From assembly GCA_902477765.1 (NCBI GenBank), contig CABSIM010000027.1, positions 1-35,172 of the forward strand: a stretch of 35,172 nucleotides of DNA, given 5' to 3'. Both the position numbers and the translations under genes were made by a program. The stretch comes from an uncultured Clostridiaceae bacterium. GTDB lineage: Bacteria > Bacillota > Clostridia > Lachnospirales > Lachnospiraceae. Shown here piece after piece: positions 32,652-35,172 of this stretch. A model generated the notes under the pieces. That model was not told where the DNA came from. It searched no databases and saw nothing but the letters and a program-made list of their open reading frames with translations. Position 1 is the stretch's first letter. Every line of letters starts with the position of its first letter.

Positions 32652-33833
32652 ATGGAAGGATTCAGAAACGAGGATATTCGTTTCTCTGTTCTGAAAAACA
32701 AGGCATATAATATGAGGTGGGCGGAGGTGCCGGACGGGGTGATTCCCCTGACTGCCGCGGATACGGATTTTCCGCCGGCACCGGAGATCGGGCAGGCACT
32801 GAAAGCATATATTGATGAAGGATATTTTCCCTATGTGCCGAAACTGGGCCTTCCGGAGTTCAGAGAGAGCATTGCCAGAGCAGTCCGGGAAAGAAAGAAC
32901 GAGCCTGTAGATCCGGATCTGGTGCTTCCTGTGGACAGCGCAGCCAGAGGCATGTACATCATTGCCAGAGCGGTTCTGAAACCGGGGGATGAGGCCATAA
33001 TCTTTGATCCGGTGGACTTCCTGTTCCGGGAATCAATTCTGGCGGCAGGGGGCGTTCCGGTTCTGTTTCCTGCCGGGGTGTCAGAAGGAAAGTGGAATCT
33101 TGAAGCACTGGAAACATATATTACGCCCAGAACAAAAATGATAGGTCTCTGCAATCCCCATAATCCGCTGGGAATGGTTTACAGCAGGGAAGAGCTGGAA
33201 CATATTCTGAAACTCAGCAGAAAATACGGCCTGTGGATCATGAATGACGAGATATGGTCGGATATCATTTATGAAGACAGCCGGTTTACCAGCATTCTGG
33301 AACTGCCGGATACGGAAAATGTGCTGACGGTATACGGTTTTTCCAAAAGTTTCGGGATCGCGGGACTCAGGGCCGGCTGCATTTACGCAGCTGACCGGGC
33401 AGCATTTGACCGGGTGGTGGAAGCCTCGGATGTCATGACCACAGCGGGAGGGATCAGCTCCCTTTCCCAGGTGGCAGCCTGTGCCTGTCTGGACAGATGT
33501 TACTACTGGGTGGACCGTTTCCGGAAACAGCTGACGGAAAACAGGGATTATGTGCTGAAACGGATGGAGTCCATGCCGGGAATCCGCTGTCACAAACCTC
33601 AGGCGGCGTTTGTGCTGTTCCCTGATATTACCGGAACGGGCATGGCATCAGAGGAATTCTGCCGGTACCTGAAAGAAAACTGGAGACTTGCGGTGGTGCC
33701 GGGAGGACAGCAGTATTTCGGCCCGGGGTCAGAGGGACATATCAGAATCTGCATTGCCACCAGCCATGAGATTCTGAAAGAGGCCATGGACCGTCTGGAA
33801 GCCGGTCTCCGTGCTCTGCAGGCACGGAAATAA
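32652..33833 (+). CDS. PLP-dependent aminotransferase class I/II (PatB/MalY-like style)
   Basis: This PLP enzyme acts on an amino acid or C-S substrate that cannot be fixed from sequence. From ATG 32652 it has 393 residues. The PLP-binding lysine lies in YGFSKSFGIAGLRAG; CNPHNPLGMVYS and the acidic NDEIWSDI (binding the PLP nitrogen) are also present. The N-terminal RWAEVPDGVIPLTAADTDFP block resembles the WVADMDF region of cystathionine beta-lyases of the MalY/PatB kind, but aspartate-type aminotransferases look similar. The longer frame starting at 32529 is rejected because AAAGGGAGG at 32636-32644 matches the later ATG. No regulatory or pathway partner is adjacent. Confidence 0.9.
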   Translation: MEGFRNEDIRFSVLKNKAYNMRWAEVPDGVIPLTAADTDFPPAPEIGQALKAYIDEGYFPYVPKLGLPEFRESIARAVRERKNEPVDPDLVLPVDSAARGMYIIARAVLKPGDEAIIFDPVDFLFRESILAAGGVPVLFPAGVSEGKWNLEALETYITPRTKMIGLCNPHNPLGMVYSREELEHILKLSRKYGLWIMNDEIWSDIIYEDSRFTSILELPDTENVLTVYGFSKSFGIAGLRAGCIYAADRAAFDRVVEASDVMTTAGGISSLSQVAACACLDRCYYWVDRFRKQLTENRDYVLKRMESMPGIRCHKPQAAFVLFPDITGTGMASEEFCRYLKENWRLAVVPGGQQYFGPGSEGHIRICIATSHEILKEAMDRLEAGLRALQARK

Positions 33834-34022
33834 ACCTGCGGAATCAGGCAAAGCTCCGCTGTATCACGCATAAGAAGAAAATGACATGAACCGCATGGGA
33901 AAAGGAACCGGAATCGAGGCAGAGGCAGGGAACAGACAGAGATTCCATGAGAGGAATCCGGCGGGCCCATGCTCCGTCCGGCAGAAGAAACCGGTATGCG
34001 GAAAGACTGATGAGGAGACTGT

Positions 34023-34751
34023 ATGGGAAAGGAAGAAGAAGAGCGCCGGCTCAGGCGTGAGCTGCGCAGAATCGAACGGAAAAAACAGGAAAGATTCCGC
34101 CAGCTTCTGCTGTTTGCAATGCTGGGCGTTTCTGCCCTGATTGTGGCGGCAGCTGTGATCGTGCTGATAAAAAGTATTTTTTTCAGGAAGCCGGTGGATC
34201 CGAAAACCGTGGAGGTGCCGGGCTGGGTCAAAGAGGACCTTCTGACACCCAATCCGTATTCAAGACCGGGTACGCCGCTGGAGAAAGTGAACGGAATTGT
34301 GGTGCATTATGTGGCCAATCCATGCAGTACTGCACGGGAAAACAGGAACTATTTTGAGAATCTGAAAGATCAGACAGGAAGCGAGACCACTTCAGTCAGC
34401 AGCCATTTTGTGATCGGACTGGAGGGAGAGATTATTCAGTGCATACCGCTGGGCGAAGTGGCGTATGCATCCAATAACCGGAACAGTGACACCATGTCCA
34501 TTGAGTGCTGCCATCCCGACGAAACAGGAAAATTTTACGACAGTACATACCAGTCTCTGGTGAATCTGTGCGCTTATCTGTGCGCGGAGTTCAATCTGAA
34601 ACCGGAAGATGTGATCCGTCACTATGATGTGACCGGAAAGATCTGTCCCAAATATTTTGTGGACCATCCGGAAGAATGGGAAAAATTTCATGAGGATCTG
34701 AAAACCGCCATAAAGGAAAAATCCTATGAGAAAATAGGAACAGAGCAGTAG
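34023..34751 (+). CDS. Membrane-anchored N-acetylmuramoyl-L-alanine amidase (Amidase_2/PGRP fold)
   Basis: This is a second peptidoglycan amidase, of a different fold from the Amidase_3 lipoprotein. The 242-residue protein begins with a charged cytoplasmic segment (about 1-25, rich in Glu and Arg), has one transmembrane helix (about 28-54), and then an outside Amidase_2 domain (about 80-235). Likely zinc ligands are H95 in IVVHYVA, H200 in RHYDVTG and C208 in KICPKYF, the usual His-His-Cys set. GAGGAG lies 5-6 bases before the ATG. About 190 bp of leader upstream contains no convincing ORF or promoter. It is the last rightward gene before the paired hairpins. Confidence 0.92.
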   Translation: MGKEEEERRLRRELRRIERKKQERFRQLLLFAMLGVSALIVAAAVIVLIKSIFFRKPVDPKTVEVPGWVKEDLLTPNPYSRPGTPLEKVNGIVVHYVANPCSTARENRNYFENLKDQTGSETTSVSSHFVIGLEGEIIQCIPLGEVAYASNNRNSDTMSIECCHPDETGKFYDSTYQSLVNLCAYLCAEFNLKPEDVIRHYDVTGKICPKYFVDHPEEWEKFHEDLKTAIKEKSYEKIGTEQ

Positions 34752-34771
34752 CAGAAGAGAAAAAGCATTTG

Positions 34772-34816
34772 AAAAAGGATACGGCCTGTTTCCCGTGGGG
34801 ACAGACCGTATCCTTT
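34772..34816 (-). terminator. Terminator for the leftward histidinol-phosphatase-like gene
   Basis: AAAGGATACGG (34774-34784) pairs perfectly with CCGTATCCTTT (34806-34816), with extra CTGT/ACAG pairing inside. On the reverse strand the stem is followed by a T run (the A run at 34772-34776), so it fits leftward transcription; there is no T run on the forward side. Confidence 0.7.
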
Positions 34817-34819
34817 CTG

Positions 34820-34857
34820 CCCCTGTATGTCTGAGTCAGGCATACAGGGGTATTTTT
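34820..34857 (+). terminator. Terminator for the rightward amidase gene
   Basis: CCCCTGTATG (34820-34829) pairs perfectly with CATACAGGGG (34841-34850) around an 11-base loop, and TATTTTTA follows. It ends transcription from the Amidase_2 gene. Confidence 0.85.
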
Positions 34858-34941
34858 ATACCGCATCAGCCGGAACAAAGAGGACTGCGAAAGACTTCCG
34901 GGGCGCCGGAAACAGCCCCCCTGGGGCGGAATCCGCAGGGA

Positions 34942-35172
34942 TTAAATCGGAAGAAATACAGGCTTTCTCTGATGAAAGACCGTATAATACCGGAATCCGC
35001 AGTTTTTCAGAAGTTCTGCGGTTTCATGGAAATATCCTCCTACTTCGCCGGGACGGTGGGCATCGGATCCTATGGTCAGAATTTCACCGCCCAGTTCCCG
35101 GTAGCGTTTCAGGACTTCCTCACAGGGATGGGGATGTCCGAGCCCGTATTTGAAACCGGATGTATTGCACTC
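34942..35172 (-). CDS. PHP-family histidinol-phosphatase-like protein, C-terminal fragment
   Basis: The reverse strand is open from the right edge for 76 residues to a TAA (complement of 34942-34944); the 5' part lies outside the window. It reads ECNTSGFKYGLGHPHP, then LKRYRELGGEILTIGSDAHRP, then EVGGYFHETAELL and CGFRYYTVFHQRKPVF in separate blocks. The GSDAH motif and the F-R-Y-Y-T-V-F end are typical of HisK/HisJ-type PHP phosphatases that dephosphorylate histidinol phosphate in histidine synthesis. GSDAH supplies conserved metal ligands. No other his genes are visible within the window, so the pathway role is by homology. Confidence 0.87.
   Translation of the reverse strand, partial: ECNTSGFKYGLGHPHPCEEVLKRYRELGGEILTIGSDAHRPGEVGGYFHETAELLKNCGFRYYTVFHQRKPVFLPI

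Noticed and set aside
33886..34140. 84-residue open frame before the Amidase_2 gene
   Set aside because: It runs out of frame into the amidase gene, lacks a ribosome site and shows no recognisable domain.
1..35172. CRISPR array, insertion sequence, prophage or toxin-antitoxin pair
   Set aside because: No spaced repeat array, transposase, integrase, phage structural gene or recognisable toxin-antitoxin pair was seen on either strand.

Overview
This 35 kb window looks like ordinary chromosome from a Bacillota anaerobe, most likely a Clostridia/Lachnospiraceae-type organism. The basis is strong AGGAGG-type ribosome binding sites, TTGaca-17-TATAAT promoters, a Gram-positive LexA box (GAAC-N4-GTTC), a SpoVB-like flippase, the nifS-nifU-mnmA arrangement, and a tRNA-Ser without an encoded CCA. 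The species is not identified. I saw no insertion sequence, phage gene, CRISPR array or plasmid function, and base and codon use look uniform apart from a short AT-rich intergenic stretch near 27.2-27.45 kb.

Left block (1-5995): the 3' end of a CmpB-type membrane protein gene, then a promoter and a tight operon of plsC (phospholipid acyltransferase), pheA (bifunctional chorismate mutase/prephenate dehydratase), a divergent Ppx/GppA-HD protein and ppk1 (polyphosphate kinase), closed by an 11-bp-stem terminator.

Central block (about 6063-17766): one long same-strand array with overlapping or closely spaced genes. It holds a VanR/VanS-like two-component system; an 820-residue membrane protein with two large outside domains; an ABC ATPase and ABC-2 permease (a layout reminiscent of Gld-type exporters); nfo (endonuclease IV); a three-gene module resembling Bacillus subtilis ydjI-ydjG-ydjH (SPFH protein with zinc ribbons, zinc-ribbon membrane protein, TPM-domain protein) without an adjacent pspA; panE; and a DUF3842-like gene. 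The sensor pair, exporter and YdjGHI-like module together suggest an envelope-stress or membrane-maintenance locus. This is the best candidate here for an undescribed system, but the functional link is inferred from position only.

Right block: a reverse-strand M23 metallopeptidase; apt with its own terminator; SOS-controlled dinB, whose LexA box lies inside the core promoter and whose AUG falls about where transcription should start; a small unknown gene; sbcD-sbcC; a convergent SpoVB/MurJ-like flippase; nifS-nifU-mnmA (cysteine sulfur mobilisation, Fe-S scaffold, tRNA 2-thiouridylation) running by a 4-bp overlap into a lipoprotein amidase; tRNA-Ser(CGA); a macro-domain protein; a class I/II aminotransferase; and a membrane-anchored Amidase_2 protein. 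Back-to-back hairpins then separate this from a reverse-strand histidinol-phosphatase-like gene that runs off the right end.

All assignments come from reading motifs by eye. No database search, structure prediction or alignment was run.
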